Below are positions 9,248-19,106 of a stretch of DNA of 64,000 bases, piece by piece. Source of the stretch: an uncultured Clostridia bacterium. GTDB lineage: Bacteria > Bacillota > Clostridia > UBA1381. The position numbers and the translations under genes are program-made. The stretch is from positions 210,456 to 274,455 of the forward strand of contig CAKSNH010000001.1 in NCBI GenBank assembly GCA_934476075.1. The letters run 5' to 3'. How positions within the stretch are numbered: position 1 is the stretch's first letter; the number at the start of each line of letters is the position of its first letter. The notes beneath the pieces are model-generated. The model was not told where the DNA came from. It searched no databases and was given only the letters and a program-made list of their open reading frames with translations.

Positions 9248-11236
9248 ATGAACAGAATTTTTAAAAAAATTGCATTATCGTATATGTTTTGCATAATAGT
9301 AAGTATTTTTGTTGTCTTTGTTATGTCATTGACATCATTTTTGCTTGGCTCGGCTATTATCGGCTTAATCGGTTTAGTGTTTTGCGTTACGCTTTCTTTA
9401 TACATATTTTTTGTGCGTCTTGCAAAACGCAGCGAAATGGATAATTATTTAGATGAACTCGGCACAAACACCGCTCACAGCAATATTATCCCTACCATAC
9501 CTATGCCGGCAGCCGTTATGCGTATTGACGGTATAATAATGTGGTACAACCAAAGTTTCGGCGATATTTTCGGAGAAAATCTGTTTGATATTCCTATCGA
9601 AACAATAATAAAGGATTTGAAATGGTCTGAAATTCTAAAATCCACCGACGATATTCACAGCGATATTACGTTTGAAAACCGTCATTACAAGGTTCTCGGC
9701 AATCTTATAAAAGATGCGGACACCGAAGAATTTTCCGCCGTACTTTATTTTCATGACTGCACCGAAACCGAAGAACTTGAACAAAAATATGAAAATGAAC
9801 GTATAGATATGGCAATAATCAATATAGACAACTACGATGATTTGTCACAGCGTCTTGATGACAGCAAACGTCAGGAATGTCTGACACAGCTTGACAAGCT
9901 TATCACCGAATGGGTATCTCAAAGCGGAGGTTTCCGCCGGAGAACCGACCGTGACCGCTATCTTGCACTTTTTGAACATCAATATCTGCAAAATTATATC
10001 GACAAAAAATTTGATGTTATCGACAAAGTGCGTGCAATCGGCGAAAGCGTCAAACAGCCTATCACAATCAGTATAGGTGTGGGCGTCGGCGGAACTATAT
10101 CTCAAAATGACGAATATGCCCGTGCCGCTATCGACATGGTGCTTGGACGAGGCGGTGACCAAGCCGCAATAAAAGACTCCGTTCAATACAAATTCTATGG
10201 CGGTAAAACCAAAGAATACGAAAAAAGCACCCGTGTTAAAACCCGTGCATTCTCGTTTGCATTAAAGGATTTCATTCTTCATGCCGACAAAGTTATTTTA
10301 ATGGGGCACAAAACCCCGGACTATGACTCATTCGGAGCAATGATGGGTTTGCAGCGTGCCGCACGTTCGCTGGGCAAACCGCCCTATATTCTGATTGACA
10401 ACACAATCGGTATACAAAAGCTTATGGCGGAGGCAAGCACTATGCTTGAATACACCGACCTGTTCATTGATGCAACAACGGCACTTGAATTGGCGACAGA
10501 CGATACGCTTCTTATTATTGTAGACACTCATCGTCCGTCACTGCTTGCGTGTGAGGAGCTTTTATCAAAAGTATCGAAAAAAATCCTTATCGACCACCAC
10601 AGACGGAGCACCGATTTTGTTACAGGCTGCTCGCTTATTTATCACGAGCCTTACGCATCGTCTACCTGCGAAATGACTACCGAAATATTGCAGTATATCG
10701 ATGACGGCAGTAAAATGAACACATTCGAGGCTAAGGCTTTATATGTGGGTCTGTTGATGGATACGAAAAATTTTGTAATGAAAACAGGTGTGCGTACCTT
10801 TGAGGCGGCGTCTTATCTTCGCCGTTACGGTGTTGATACTATTTCTGTCAAGTCATTGTTTGACATTAACAAAGAGGACTATGACCACAAGGTAAACATA
10901 GTTAAACAATCGGAGCTTTTAAAAAACGGGGTTGCTATATCCATTTGTCCCGAAAAATTTTCAAATGTACGCATTATGTCGTCACAGGCGGCTGACGAAA
11001 TGCTGTCTATCGACTCGGTAAAAGCATCATTCGTTATATTTGAGGAGGACAATTCCGTAGGAATAAGCGGACGTTCTCTCGGTGATATAAATGTACAAGT
11101 TATACTTGAAAAATTGGGCGGCGGCGGTCATCTCATGGTTGCCGGTGCTAAAATTACAGGCGGTATAAGCGTTGAGCAGGTTCGTGAAATGCTTATTTCT
11201 GCCATAGATGAATATTTTGAAGAAATTAAAAAATAA
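9248..11236 (+). CDS. gdpP: Cyclic di-AMP phosphodiesterase GdpP (YybT family)
   Basis: Membrane-bound DHH/DHHA1 phosphodiesterase that degrades c-di-AMP, controlling cell wall and osmotic homeostasis. The 662 aa protein has two membrane helices (about 10-60), a PAS-like domain (about 80-165), a degenerate GGDEF domain (about 175-300), then the DHH domain with HKTPDYDSFGA (about 353), VDTHRPS and DHHRR (about 447). The DHHA1 glycine motif GGGGH is near the C-terminus. AGGAGG supports the start. The next gene is rplI and then dnaB, the conserved Firmicute order. Confidence 0.96.
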   Translation: MNRIFKKIALSYMFCIIVSIFVVFVMSLTSFLLGSAIIGLIGLVFCVTLSLYIFFVRLAKRSEMDNYLDELGTNTAHSNIIPTIPMPAAVMRIDGIIMWYNQSFGDIFGENLFDIPIETIIKDLKWSEILKSTDDIHSDITFENRHYKVLGNLIKDADTEEFSAVLYFHDCTETEELEQKYENERIDMAIINIDNYDDLSQRLDDSKRQECLTQLDKLITEWVSQSGGFRRRTDRDRYLALFEHQYLQNYIDKKFDVIDKVRAIGESVKQPITISIGVGVGGTISQNDEYARAAIDMVLGRGGDQAAIKDSVQYKFYGGKTKEYEKSTRVKTRAFSFALKDFILHADKVILMGHKTPDYDSFGAMMGLQRAARSLGKPPYILIDNTIGIQKLMAEASTMLEYTDLFIDATTALELATDDTLLIIVDTHRPSLLACEELLSKVSKKILIDHHRRSTDFVTGCSLIYHEPYASSTCEMTTEILQYIDDGSKMNTFEAKALYVGLLMDTKNFVMKTGVRTFEAASYLRRYGVDTISVKSLFDINKEDYDHKVNIVKQSELLKNGVAISICPEKFSNVRIMSSQAADEMLSIDSVKASFVIFEEDNSVGISGRSLGDINVQVILEKLGGGGHLMVAGAKITGGISVEQVREMLISAIDEYFEEIKK

Positions 11237-11251
11237 GGATTGGTGATTACA

Positions 11252-11698
11252 ATGAAAGTTATATTATCAAAAGACGTAAAAGGTCAAGGCAAAAAAGGCG
11301 ATTTGGTTGAAGTTTCAGACGGATACGCAAGAAACTTCCTATTGCCGAGAAAACTTGCAACAGAGGCTACAAAGGAAAATTTAAGCGTAATGAAAGGTCA
11401 GAAAGAGGCTGCCGATTACAGAAAGAAAAAGGAACTTGAAGAAGCACAGGCAATCGCAAAACAAATTGCTGACATCAGCGTAAATCTTACCGCAAAATCG
11501 GGCGAAAACGGCAAATTATTCGGCTCTATCACAAGCAAGGATATTGCGGAAGAACTTGTCAAACAGCACCATATCAAGATTGACAAGAAAAAATTTGTAC
11601 TTCACGACGGTATCAAAACTCTTGGTACAACCGAAGTTGAAATAAAAATCTATCCCGAAGTAACCGCAAAATTAAAGGTTAAAGTTACAGAGGCATAA
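11252..11698 (+). CDS. rplI: 50S ribosomal protein bL9
   Basis: Ribosomal protein of 148 aa with the canonical opening [17 protein letters not shown], the long connecting helix and the C-terminal rRNA-binding domain. The frame extends upstream to a TTG at 11240, but the family start MKVIL and a GGATTGG site seven bases upstream select ATG 11252. It follows gdpP by 15 bases and precedes dnaB. Confidence 0.97.
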   Translation: MKVILSKDVKGQGKKGDLVEVSDGYARNFLLPRKLATEATKENLSVMKGQKEAADYRKKKELEEAQAIAKQIADISVNLTAKSGENGKLFGSITSKDIAEELVKQHHIKIDKKKFVLHDGIKTLGTTEVEIKIYPEVTAKLKVKVTEA

Positions 11699-11724
11699 TT
11701 TGTGCAGAAATGAGGTTTTTCTAA

Positions 11725-13137
11725 TTGGATAATTTTAATGATATTTCTGCGGATGTATATACCAATAACGATGTTCCCGTTGAGCCTAACTCATTTGAAC
11801 AGCCTCAAACCCGTGAACTGCCGTACAGTCAGGAGGCGGAGCAGTCTGTTATAGGAAGTGTTTTAACCAGCACACAAAGCGTTGCACAATCAGCTGAAAT
11901 TATAAAACCGAATGATTTCTATTTTGCCCAAAACCGTGAAATATACAAGGTTGTAATGGAGCTTTTCAACGAAAACTCCCCTATCGACATTGTCACTGTT
12001 TCGGACAGATTAAGCCAAAAGGATAAATTAGAGGCGGTCGGCGATATTACCTATCTTTCCACCGCTGCGGCAAACGTTCCGACATCACGAAATATCACAT
12101 ATTATTCGCAGATTGTAAAGGAAAAATCTATTTTACGCCGATTGATAAAATCGTCAAATGCTATCGCCGAAATGGCATACAACGGCAATGATAAAATAGA
12201 ACGTATCCTGGAACAGTCCGAACAGCTTATATTCGACGTTTCATCGTCCCGTGAGCAGTCGGATATTGTTCCGATAAGCGATATTATGATGACGAGTTAT
12301 GCCGAAATGGTTGAACATTCGCAGAATAAAGATACTATCACAGGTCTGCCTACCGGCTTTCATATTCTTGATAATCATATGTCTGGACTTCAAAACTCCG
12401 ACCTTATTCTTATAGCCGGCAGACCGGGTATGGGTAAATCAAGTTTTGCGGTAAATATTGCGGAACACGTTGCTATCAACGAGCAGAAAACCGTTGCTAT
12501 ATTTAACTTAGAAATGTCAAAAAGTCAGCTTGTAAACCGTATAATATGCAGTCAGGCACTTGTCGACTCAAAAAAAGTACGTTCCGGTGATTTGGATATG
12601 ACCGATTGGGAGCAGATAAGTGAGGTTGTAGACAAAGTAGCAACCGCACCATTGTATATTGACGATACCCCGTCAATCACCGTATCTGAAATACGTGCAA
12701 AATGCCGCCGTTTAAAGCAGACAAAAAATCTCAGTCTTGTGGTTATCGACTATTTGCAGCTTATGCAGTCGAGCGGTCGTCCCGAAAGCAGACAACAGGA
12801 AATATCAGAGATTTCACGTTCCTTGAAAGTACTTGCAAAAGAGCTTAACATTCCTGTTATCACGCTTTCACAGCTATCCCGTGCGAGTGAATCGAGAAGT
12901 GACAAGCGTCCTATGCTTAGTGACCTTCGTGAATCGGGCGCTATCGAGCAGGACGCTGATATTGTAATGTTTTTGTATCGTGACGATTATTACAACAAGG
13001 ACACCGAGGAAAAGAACATTGCCGAATGTATCATATCGAAGTTCCGTGGCGGTGAAACCACTACATTAAAACTGGGCTGGCAAGGTAAGTATACTAAATT
13101 TCTTAACCTTGATTTCAGCAATTCCGATGAACAGTGA
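11725..13137 (+). CDS. dnaB: Replicative DNA helicase DnaB
   Basis: Hexameric fork helicase (DnaC in Bacillus nomenclature). In 470 aa, the N-terminal DnaB domain includes LPYSQEAEQSVIGSVL, and the RecA-like domain has Walker A AGRPGMGKSS near residue 230, VVIDYLQLMQ as Walker B and the SDLRESGAIEQDAD motif. The start is a TTG with GAGG about ten bases upstream; the first 30 residues are acidic and Asn-rich. It ends in a TGATG overlap with tilS. Confidence 0.97.
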   Translation: MDNFNDISADVYTNNDVPVEPNSFEQPQTRELPYSQEAEQSVIGSVLTSTQSVAQSAEIIKPNDFYFAQNREIYKVVMELFNENSPIDIVTVSDRLSQKDKLEAVGDITYLSTAAANVPTSRNITYYSQIVKEKSILRRLIKSSNAIAEMAYNGNDKIERILEQSEQLIFDVSSSREQSDIVPISDIMMTSYAEMVEHSQNKDTITGLPTGFHILDNHMSGLQNSDLILIAGRPGMGKSSFAVNIAEHVAINEQKTVAIFNLEMSKSQLVNRIICSQALVDSKKVRSGDLDMTDWEQISEVVDKVATAPLYIDDTPSITVSEIRAKCRRLKQTKNLSLVVIDYLQLMQSSGRPESRQQEISEISRSLKVLAKELNIPVITLSQLSRASESRSDKRPMLSDLRESGAIEQDADIVMFLYRDDYYNKDTEEKNIAECIISKFRGGETTTLKLGWQGKYTKFLNLDFSNSDEQ

Positions 13138-14504
13138 TGAATACGATTAATATTATAAGAAATACAATAAAAACTCACAATTTAATATCGGACGGCGACA
13201 AAATAATTGTTGCATTATCGGGCGGAGCAGACTCGTCATGCCTTTTGCACACGCTCTATACTCTTTCGCATGAACTTAACATAACTCTTTATGTGGCACA
13301 TATAAATCATAATCTGCGTAAAGAGGCAGACGCCGACCAGCATTTTGCCGAGCAATTCTGTGAAAAACTCGGTATTCCGTGCTATGTCAAATCTGCTGAT
13401 GTCAGCGGTTTTGCAAAGGAGCATAAAATCTCCGAAGAAGATGCGGGCAGGCAAATCCGCTATGATTTTTTTGATGAATTATCGAAAGAACTGTGTGCAG
13501 ACAAAATTGCAACCGCACACAATCAAAACGATTGTGCCGAAACTATTTTGATGAACTTTATGCGTGGCAGCGGTTTATCGGGACTTTGCGGTATTCCTTA
13601 TATGCGTGACGGCAAAATTATCCGTCCTATTTTGGATTTATCACGCAAGCAAATTGAGAATTACTGCACTGCACACCAAATTGATTTTGTGACCGACAAA
13701 ACCAATTTTGAGCCGATTTACACACGCAACAAAATACGTTTGCAGCTTATCCCGTTCATTCGTGACAATTTCAATTCGTCATTCATTGAGCGAGTAACCG
13801 CAAATGCACACATTATATCCGATGACAACGATTTTCTGGAACAATACGCACGTTCCGCATACGAAAAATCCGTCCAGGAAATGTCCGAGAAATGCGTTGT
13901 TGATTTGAATATTTTTAAAAGCGAGCATATTGCCGTACAAAAGCGGATTTTGCTTGCCGTTCTGAAAAAAGTATACAAGACAAGTTACGGATTTTCGAGC
14001 AAATATATTAATGACTTACTGCTGCTTTCACAAAAAAATATTACGGGAAAAAGCATAAATCTGCCGCATGATATAACCGCAAAAAACGAATATAATACGC
14101 TTGTTATTTTTAAAAATAATACTCAATCTGTTATTTCAGAGAAAAAAATTATTTTCGGCGAAAATGAAATCAATAACGGCACATTGATTGCTGAACCTTG
14201 TGACCGTGCCGAAAAATCGGGCAAAAATACTATATATATAAAATATGATTTGGCGGACGATTTGTATATCCGCTCACGTCAAAACGGCGATTTCTTCTGC
14301 CCTGTCGGCATGGACGGCAAAAAGAAATTAAAAGATTATTTTATAGACGAAAAAATTCCGTCCTCGGAAAGGGCAAATATACCATTGCTATCCTGCCGAA
14401 ACGGTGATATTATATGGATAATAAATAAACGTGCCGACAGGCGATTTATTGCACAGTCGGGTGAAAAATGTATAAAAATAACTTACAAAAGAAAGGAAAT
14501 TTAA
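13137..14504 (+). CDS. tilS: tRNA(Ile)-lysidine synthetase TilS
   Basis: ATP-dependent enzyme that converts C34 of the CAU-anticodon tRNA(Ile) to lysidine, an essential decoding step. The N-type ATP pyrophosphatase P-loop SGGADSS lies near residue 30, followed by HINHNLRKEAD and HNQNDCAETILMNFMRG. The TilS C-terminal domain is recognisable (RSRQNGDFF, KKLKDYFIDEKIP). About 455 aa is typical. The start overlaps the dnaB stop as TGATG; a GTG one codon upstream is the alternative. It is followed at once by hpt, the usual tilS-hpt-ftsH order. Confidence 0.96.
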   Translation: MNTINIIRNTIKTHNLISDGDKIIVALSGGADSSCLLHTLYTLSHELNITLYVAHINHNLRKEADADQHFAEQFCEKLGIPCYVKSADVSGFAKEHKISEEDAGRQIRYDFFDELSKELCADKIATAHNQNDCAETILMNFMRGSGLSGLCGIPYMRDGKIIRPILDLSRKQIENYCTAHQIDFVTDKTNFEPIYTRNKIRLQLIPFIRDNFNSSFIERVTANAHIISDDNDFLEQYARSAYEKSVQEMSEKCVVDLNIFKSEHIAVQKRILLAVLKKVYKTSYGFSSKYINDLLLLSQKNITGKSINLPHDITAKNEYNTLVIFKNNTQSVISEKKIIFGENEINNGTLIAEPCDRAEKSGKNTIYIKYDLADDLYIRSRQNGDFFCPVGMDGKKKLKDYFIDEKIPSSERANIPLLSCRNGDIIWIINKRADRRFIAQSGEKCIKITYKRKEI

Positions 14505-14509
14505 AAATC

Positions 14510-15031
14510 ATGCATATCGACAAAACTTTATTTACAGCCGAAGAATTGGCTGCAAAGACCGCTGAATTGGGCAAATTAATCAGTGAGGACTACAAAGACG
14601 AGGAAATATTGATGGTGTGCACGCTTCGTGGTGCAATAGTTTTCTTTGCCGACCTAATCCGTCAAATTTCATCGCCGTGTCAGATTGACTTTATCACAGC
14701 GTCAAGCTATGGTGACGCTACAATTTCATCGGGCAAGCTGAACATAAAAAAAGATTTGGAAACGGATATTGAAGGCAAGCACGTAATTATCGTTGAAGAT
14801 ATTGTCGATTCGGGTATCACACTTTCCGCATTGAAGAAAATGCTGCTTTCAAGAAACCCTAAATCATTGAAAATATGTGCTATGCTAAGCAAACCGTCAA
14901 GACGTGTTTGCCCTGTCGATATTGACTACTGCGGATTTGAAATTCCCGACGAATTTGTTATCGGTTACGGACTTGACTATGCACAAAATTATCGTCAGCT
15001 GCCTTATATCGGTACTTTGGCTGAGGATTGA
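14510..15031 (+). CDS. hpt: Hypoxanthine phosphoribosyltransferase
   Basis: Purine salvage enzyme of 173 aa forming IMP or GMP from base and PRPP. The PRPP loop VEDIVDSGITL is at about 92-102, with VCTLRGA as the second substrate loop and DFVIGYGLDY near the end. The frame is open to 14468 inside tilS, but AAAGGA upstream of ATG 14510 and the family start support 14510. It lies five bases after tilS, so the two are probably translationally coupled. Confidence 0.95.
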   Translation: MHIDKTLFTAEELAAKTAELGKLISEDYKDEEILMVCTLRGAIVFFADLIRQISSPCQIDFITASSYGDATISSGKLNIKKDLETDIEGKHVIIVEDIVDSGITLSALKKMLLSRNPKSLKICAMLSKPSRRVCPVDIDYCGFEIPDEFVIGYGLDYAQNYRQLPYIGTLAED

Positions 15032-15074
15032 TTTATAATGTTTGTCATAACGCAAATTTTAGCCCTAAAACGGC

Positions 15075-15103
15075 TTGAAATTTTACATAGATTATGATAA
15101 TAT
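15075..15103 (+). promoter_or_regulatory. Candidate promoter of ftsH
   Basis: TTGAAA (15075-15080), 17-base spacer, TAATAT (15098-15103), within the 131-base gap between hpt and ftsH. The -10 is imperfect, so this is a moderate prediction; readthrough from hpt is also possible because I see no terminator. Confidence 0.45.
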
Positions 15104-15162
15104 ATTTTTTATAGCATAAAATGGTACAGTAAATTTATATTATGCTAAAAGGAGGCTGTAAT

Positions 15163-17082
15163 TTGCAGAAAAAATTAAAAGGTTTTGGTATTTGGTTTGT
15201 GATACTGGCTGTATTTTTGGGGTTGTATCTCGTTATAAACAACTATTTCCAGGAAACCAACAATCAAATTTATTCTGATTTAATTCGTGAAATTCACAAC
15301 GGTGAAATTTCCAAAATTGTTGTAAATGACAGAAACGTCACCGCATATATGCGTGACAATTCGGATAATACAAATGCGAAATCCGATAAAACTGCTCTGA
15401 CATCATATGAAGTTGAAATACCGTCAATATCCGCTTTTTATGCCGATGTCGGTGATGACATCAATAAACAGCTTGCAGACGGTACTTTGGAATATGAGGC
15501 AAAATACCGCAAATCGGTAACATGGCTTACATTCCTTACACCTGTATTGGTTATAGTAATAGTAATGTTTGCGTGGATTTTCTTTATGCAGTCGGCAGGC
15601 AACAAAGCCAATACATTCACAAAAAGCCGTGCAAAACTCGGTATCGACAACAACAAAAAAGTCGGTTTTGACGATGTTGCCGGTGCTTATGAAGAAAAGA
15701 AAGAGCTTGCAGAACTTGTTGAATTTTTGAAAAATCCGCATAAATTCACAGAACTTGGCGCAAGAATACCAAAGGGTGTGCTTTTGGTAGGTTCTCCCGG
15801 TACAGGTAAAACTTTGCTCGCTCGTGCGGTTGCCGGTGAGGCGGGTGTACCGTTCTTCTCAATCAGCGGTTCTGATTTTGTTGAACTTTATGTCGGCGTC
15901 GGTGCGTCGAGAGTAAGGGATTTGTTTGAACAGGCAAAGAAAAACCGCCCTTGTATCATTTTCATCGACGAAATTGATGCTGTCGGCAGACGCAGAGGTG
16001 CAGGCATGGGCGGCGGTCACGATGAACGTGAACAGACCCTTAATCAGCTGCTTGTTGAAATGGACGGTTTCGGTGCAAACGAAGGCATTATTATGATTGC
16101 CGCAACCAACAGACCCGACATATTAGACCCTGCTCTGCTTCGTCCGGGACGTTTTGACAGACAGGTTGTTGTTGACGCTCCAGATGTAAAAGGCAGAGAA
16201 GAAATTCTTATGGTACATTCAAGAAAGAAACCTCTTGCCGATGAAGTAGATTTGAAGAAGATTGCCCGTGCTACCGTAGGTTACACAGGTGCAGACCTTG
16301 AAAATCTTTTGAACGAAGCAGCAATATTTGCCGCTCGCCGCAACAAGACAAAGATTGACAACAAGGATTTGGACGATGCAAACATCAAGGTTATGATGGG
16401 GGCGGAAAAACGCTCAAAAGTCATGACCGAAAAAGAAAAACGTCTGACAGCATACCATGAGGCAGGCCATGCGGTACTTGCACGTTTGGTTGATGAAACA
16501 AGAATTATACATCAAGTATCTATAATTCCTCGTGGGCGTGCCGGCGGTTTCACAATGGATTTGCCTTTGGAAGATAAATCATACACCGCAAAAAATGAAA
16601 TGCTTGACAGAATTATCGTTCTTTTGGGCGGACGTGTTGCGGAGTATCTTGTTCTTGATGACATAAGCACAGGTGCGTCAAGCGACATCAGACGTGCTAC
16701 AAGTGTGGCACATCAAATGGTTGCAAAATACGGTATGAGCGATAAAATCGGTCCTATCTCCTATGATGATGACCAGGAGGTATTCTTAGGACGTGACTAC
16801 GGACACTCAAAAGCGTACAGCGAACGCACCGCATCGGAAATTGACGAGGAAGTCCGCCGTATTATTGACGTTCAGTACAATAAAACTATTGAACTTCTGC
16901 AAAATAACATGGATATTTTAGAGCGTGTCGCACAGGCACTGTTAAAATATGAAACTATTGATTCCGACCAGTTTAACGCAGCATTTGCGGGCGAACCCGT
17001 AATTGATAAATATGCCGAAAATTCAGCGGAAACAATAGATAATTCAGCAAAAACTGAGAATAATAAAACTGAAAATAACTAA
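15163..17082 (+). CDS. ftsH: ATP-dependent zinc metalloprotease FtsH
   Basis: Membrane AAA+ protease for quality control of membrane and regulatory proteins. It is 639 aa, with a first helix at about 8-24, an extracytoplasmic segment, a second helix at about 125-145, Walker A GSPGTGKT near 210, Walker B IIFIDEID, the SRH arginine region and the zinc motif HEAGH near 431. The frame begins at an ATG at 15142, but AAAAGGAGG at 15147-15155 lies after that ATG and eight bases before a TTG at 15163, which I take as the true start. The tail is Asn/Thr/Glu-rich. DUF1858 follows by 12 bases. Confidence 0.97.
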   Translation: MQKKLKGFGIWFVILAVFLGLYLVINNYFQETNNQIYSDLIREIHNGEISKIVVNDRNVTAYMRDNSDNTNAKSDKTALTSYEVEIPSISAFYADVGDDINKQLADGTLEYEAKYRKSVTWLTFLTPVLVIVIVMFAWIFFMQSAGNKANTFTKSRAKLGIDNNKKVGFDDVAGAYEEKKELAELVEFLKNPHKFTELGARIPKGVLLVGSPGTGKTLLARAVAGEAGVPFFSISGSDFVELYVGVGASRVRDLFEQAKKNRPCIIFIDEIDAVGRRRGAGMGGGHDEREQTLNQLLVEMDGFGANEGIIMIAATNRPDILDPALLRPGRFDRQVVVDAPDVKGREEILMVHSRKKPLADEVDLKKIARATVGYTGADLENLLNEAAIFAARRNKTKIDNKDLDDANIKVMMGAEKRSKVMTEKEKRLTAYHEAGHAVLARLVDETRIIHQVSIIPRGRAGGFTMDLPLEDKSYTAKNEMLDRIIVLLGGRVAEYLVLDDISTGASSDIRRATSVAHQMVAKYGMSDKIGPISYDDDQEVFLGRDYGHSKAYSERTASEIDEEVRRIIDVQYNKTIELLQNNMDILERVAQALLKYETIDSDQFNAAFAGEPVIDKYAENSAETIDNSAKTENNKTENN

Positions 17083-17094
17083 GGAGAGATTACT

Positions 17095-17304
17095 ATGGCA
17101 CAAAAAGTAACAAAAGACATGATTATCATGGATGTATTATCAATGAATCCCGACACTGCACAATTCTTCTTTGAAATTGGTATGCACTGCCTGGGCTGTC
17201 CTTCGGCAAGCGGCGAATCAATCGAAGACGCTTGTATGGTACACGGTGCTGACGTTGACAAGCTAATCAATGACATCAACACATTCCTTGCTAATCAAGA
17301 ATAA
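17095..17304 (+). CDS. DUF1858 domain protein
   Basis: A 69 aa soluble protein that is one DUF1858 domain: an N-terminal helix pair (DMIIMDVLSMNPDTAQFF) followed by the conserved motif GMHCLGCPSASGESIEDAC. The CxxC pair suggests metal or redox chemistry; the family is also found at the N-terminus of ScdA-type iron-sulfur repair proteins. Its biochemical role is not established. It shares an operon with ftsH and is closed by a terminator. Confidence 0.88.
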   Translation: MAQKVTKDMIIMDVLSMNPDTAQFFFEIGMHCLGCPSASGESIEDACMVHGADVDKLINDINTFLANQE

Positions 17305-17319
17305 TAATTACGAACATCT

Positions 17320-17356
17320 AAGGGGAAAATATGATTTTGTGTCATATTTTCCTTTT
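17320..17356 (+). terminator. Terminator after ftsH-DUF1858
   Basis: Stem of about 15 pairs (two G-U) between 17320-17334 and 17342-17356, seven-base loop, ending in CCTTTT. Confidence 0.8.
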
Positions 17357-17391
17357 GCTATATAAAAGATGCCGATAAGAGGTGCATTAAT

Positions 17392-18243
17392 ATGAAATTA
17401 TTACCACAATTATTGCTTGTCAGTGCCGGACTTATTGCCGTAAAAGGTCTTGACACTCGTTTGGAGGTCACACAATACCAAGTAGTTTCGCACAAAATTC
17501 CGAAAGAATTTGACGGCTATAAAATAGTGCAGGTATCTGACTATCACTGCGAGCATATTGCAGGTCTTACCAATGAAATTACAGAAGAAACCCCAGACAT
17601 TATTGTTTCAACCGGCGACATGGTAAATGACTACGGAGAAATCACTCCGGCTATCCGCTTTACAAAAAAGCTTGCCGAGATTGCTCCGCTTTATATGATT
17701 ACCGGTAACCACGATGTATGGCGCAGCGACTACAAAGAATTGGTTGCCGAAAGCGAAAATGCCGGCGGTGTTTTTCTGAATGACGAAACAATCGAATTGG
17801 AGCGTGACGGTGCAAAAATCGCACTTTCGGGCATATCCGACCCGTTCGCACGCACAAAGGATAAAATTGCCGAGCATATCAGAAATTCGCTTGAAAAAAT
17901 CAGCACATATGACGGTTTTCACATTGCCATGTTCCACAGAGCAAATTGGCTCGATATGTTTAAGGGACAAGGCTTTGACTTGGTTTTATCGGGACATATG
18001 CACGGCGGTCAGATACGTCTGCCGGGACTTGGCGGTCTGCTGTCACCGAAAACAAGTCTGCTGTCGGGCGGTAAAATATTATTCCCGCACTATTTCGGAG
18101 GTGTGTATCAGGATAACGATACAAAAATGATTGTCAGCCGTGGGTTGGGTAACCCTATGATTATCCCTCGCCTATTCAATCGTCCCGAATTGGTGGTAAT
18201 CACACTAAAAAGCAAACAAGAACCGACCGATACGGATAATTAA
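17392..18243 (+). CDS. Calcineurin-like metallophosphoesterase (YkuE/YaeI type)
   Basis: Predicted membrane-associated phosphoesterase of 283 aa. A short hydrophobic N-terminus (about 3-20) is followed by the metallophosphoesterase motifs in order: VSDYH (the usual D-x-H), STGDMVND, TGNHD, and LSGHMHGGQIRLP. These supply the two-metal site. Close family members act near the membrane on phospho-substrates, but the substrate here cannot be told from sequence. GAGGTG supports the start. It stands alone between a terminator and the deacetylase gene. Confidence 0.88.
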   Translation: MKLLPQLLLVSAGLIAVKGLDTRLEVTQYQVVSHKIPKEFDGYKIVQVSDYHCEHIAGLTNEITEETPDIIVSTGDMVNDYGEITPAIRFTKKLAEIAPLYMITGNHDVWRSDYKELVAESENAGGVFLNDETIELERDGAKIALSGISDPFARTKDKIAEHIRNSLEKISTYDGFHIAMFHRANWLDMFKGQGFDLVLSGHMHGGQIRLPGLGGLLSPKTSLLSGGKILFPHYFGGVYQDNDTKMIVSRGLGNPMIIPRLFNRPELVVITLKSKQEPTDTDN

Positions 18244-18251
18244 TCGGTCGG
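18223..18251. terminator. Hairpin at the end of the phosphoesterase gene
   Basis: Perfect 9-bp stem CCGACCGAT/ATCGGTCGG with an 11-base loop spanning the stop codon. No U-tract follows, so it may be a stabilising 3' hairpin rather than a true terminator. Confidence 0.45.
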
Positions 18252-18287
18252 CTGAATATATGCAAATACACAAAGGAGATTATTAAA

Positions 18288-19106
18288 ATGGCTAGATTAT
18301 TAAAAAATATTTATACCTGTTTTCCCGGCGGAAAACACAAAGTTCTTACAATGAGCTATGATGACGGACAAATTCATGACCGCCGTATGGTTGAAATTTT
18401 CAACAAAAACGGCATTAAGGGTACATTCCACATCAATTCCGGTCTTATTGACTGGCGTGAAGAAAAAGTACCTCTTTCAGAAATGAAGGAATTGTACAAA
18501 GGGCATGAAGTTGCCGCACATACATACACACACCCTACAATCGAGCGCTGTCCGCTTGACCAAGTGGTTCAACAAATTATTGAGGACAGAAAAATCCTTG
18601 AAGATGCTGTTGGCTATCCTGTTCGTGGTCTTTCATATCCTAACGGTTCATTGAGCGACGATATAAAGAAATTACTTCCGTCGGTAGGTATCGAGTATTC
18701 CCGTGTTGTCGGCAGCAAGCAGAATTTCAGCTTGCCTCGTGACTATTATGAATGGCAGGCAACCTGTCACCACAACACCAATCTTATGCAGCTGGGACAA
18801 CAATTCGTAGACCTTTTCAAAACACAATATCTGTACATGATGTACGTTTGGGGTCATAGTTTTGAATTTGCAAGAGATAATAACTGGGAACTGCTTGAAA
18901 ACTTCTGCGAATTGGTCGGCAATCGTGACGATATTTGGTATGCTACAAACATTGAAATTGTGGACTATATGAATGCCGCTAAAAATCTAAAATACGGTGT
19001 TAAAGGCGATATGGTATATAATCCGTCCGCAATACCTGTATGGATTGCCGTTGACGGTAAATCATATAAGATTAACGGCGGTGCTATGGTACATTTTGAT
19101 GACTGA
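18288..19106 (+). CDS. Polysaccharide deacetylase family protein (NodB fold, CE4)
   Basis: A 272 aa protein with the CE4 signatures: TMSYDDG at about 22-28 (catalytic base and metal Asp) and HTYTHP near 80 (the H-x3-H metal motif), then LSYPNG. No signal peptide or membrane helix is visible, so it is predicted to be cytoplasmic, unlike cell-wall deacetylases; the substrate may be a small sugar or precursor. AAAGGAG precedes the ATG. Its stop overlaps the start of the DUF2161 gene by eight bases. Confidence 0.87.
   Translation: MARLLKNIYTCFPGGKHKVLTMSYDDGQIHDRRMVEIFNKNGIKGTFHINSGLIDWREEKVPLSEMKELYKGHEVAAHTYTHPTIERCPLDQVVQQIIEDRKILEDAVGYPVRGLSYPNGSLSDDIKKLLPSVGIEYSRVVGSKQNFSLPRDYYEWQATCHHNTNLMQLGQQFVDLFKTQYLYMMYVWGHSFEFARDNNWELLENFCELVGNRDDIWYATNIEIVDYMNAAKNLKYGVKGDMVYNPSAIPVWIAVDGKSYKINGGAMVHFDD

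Noticed and set aside
15142..15162. ATG at 15142 as the ftsH start
   Set aside because: The Shine-Dalgarno sequence lies downstream of it and points to the TTG at 15163.
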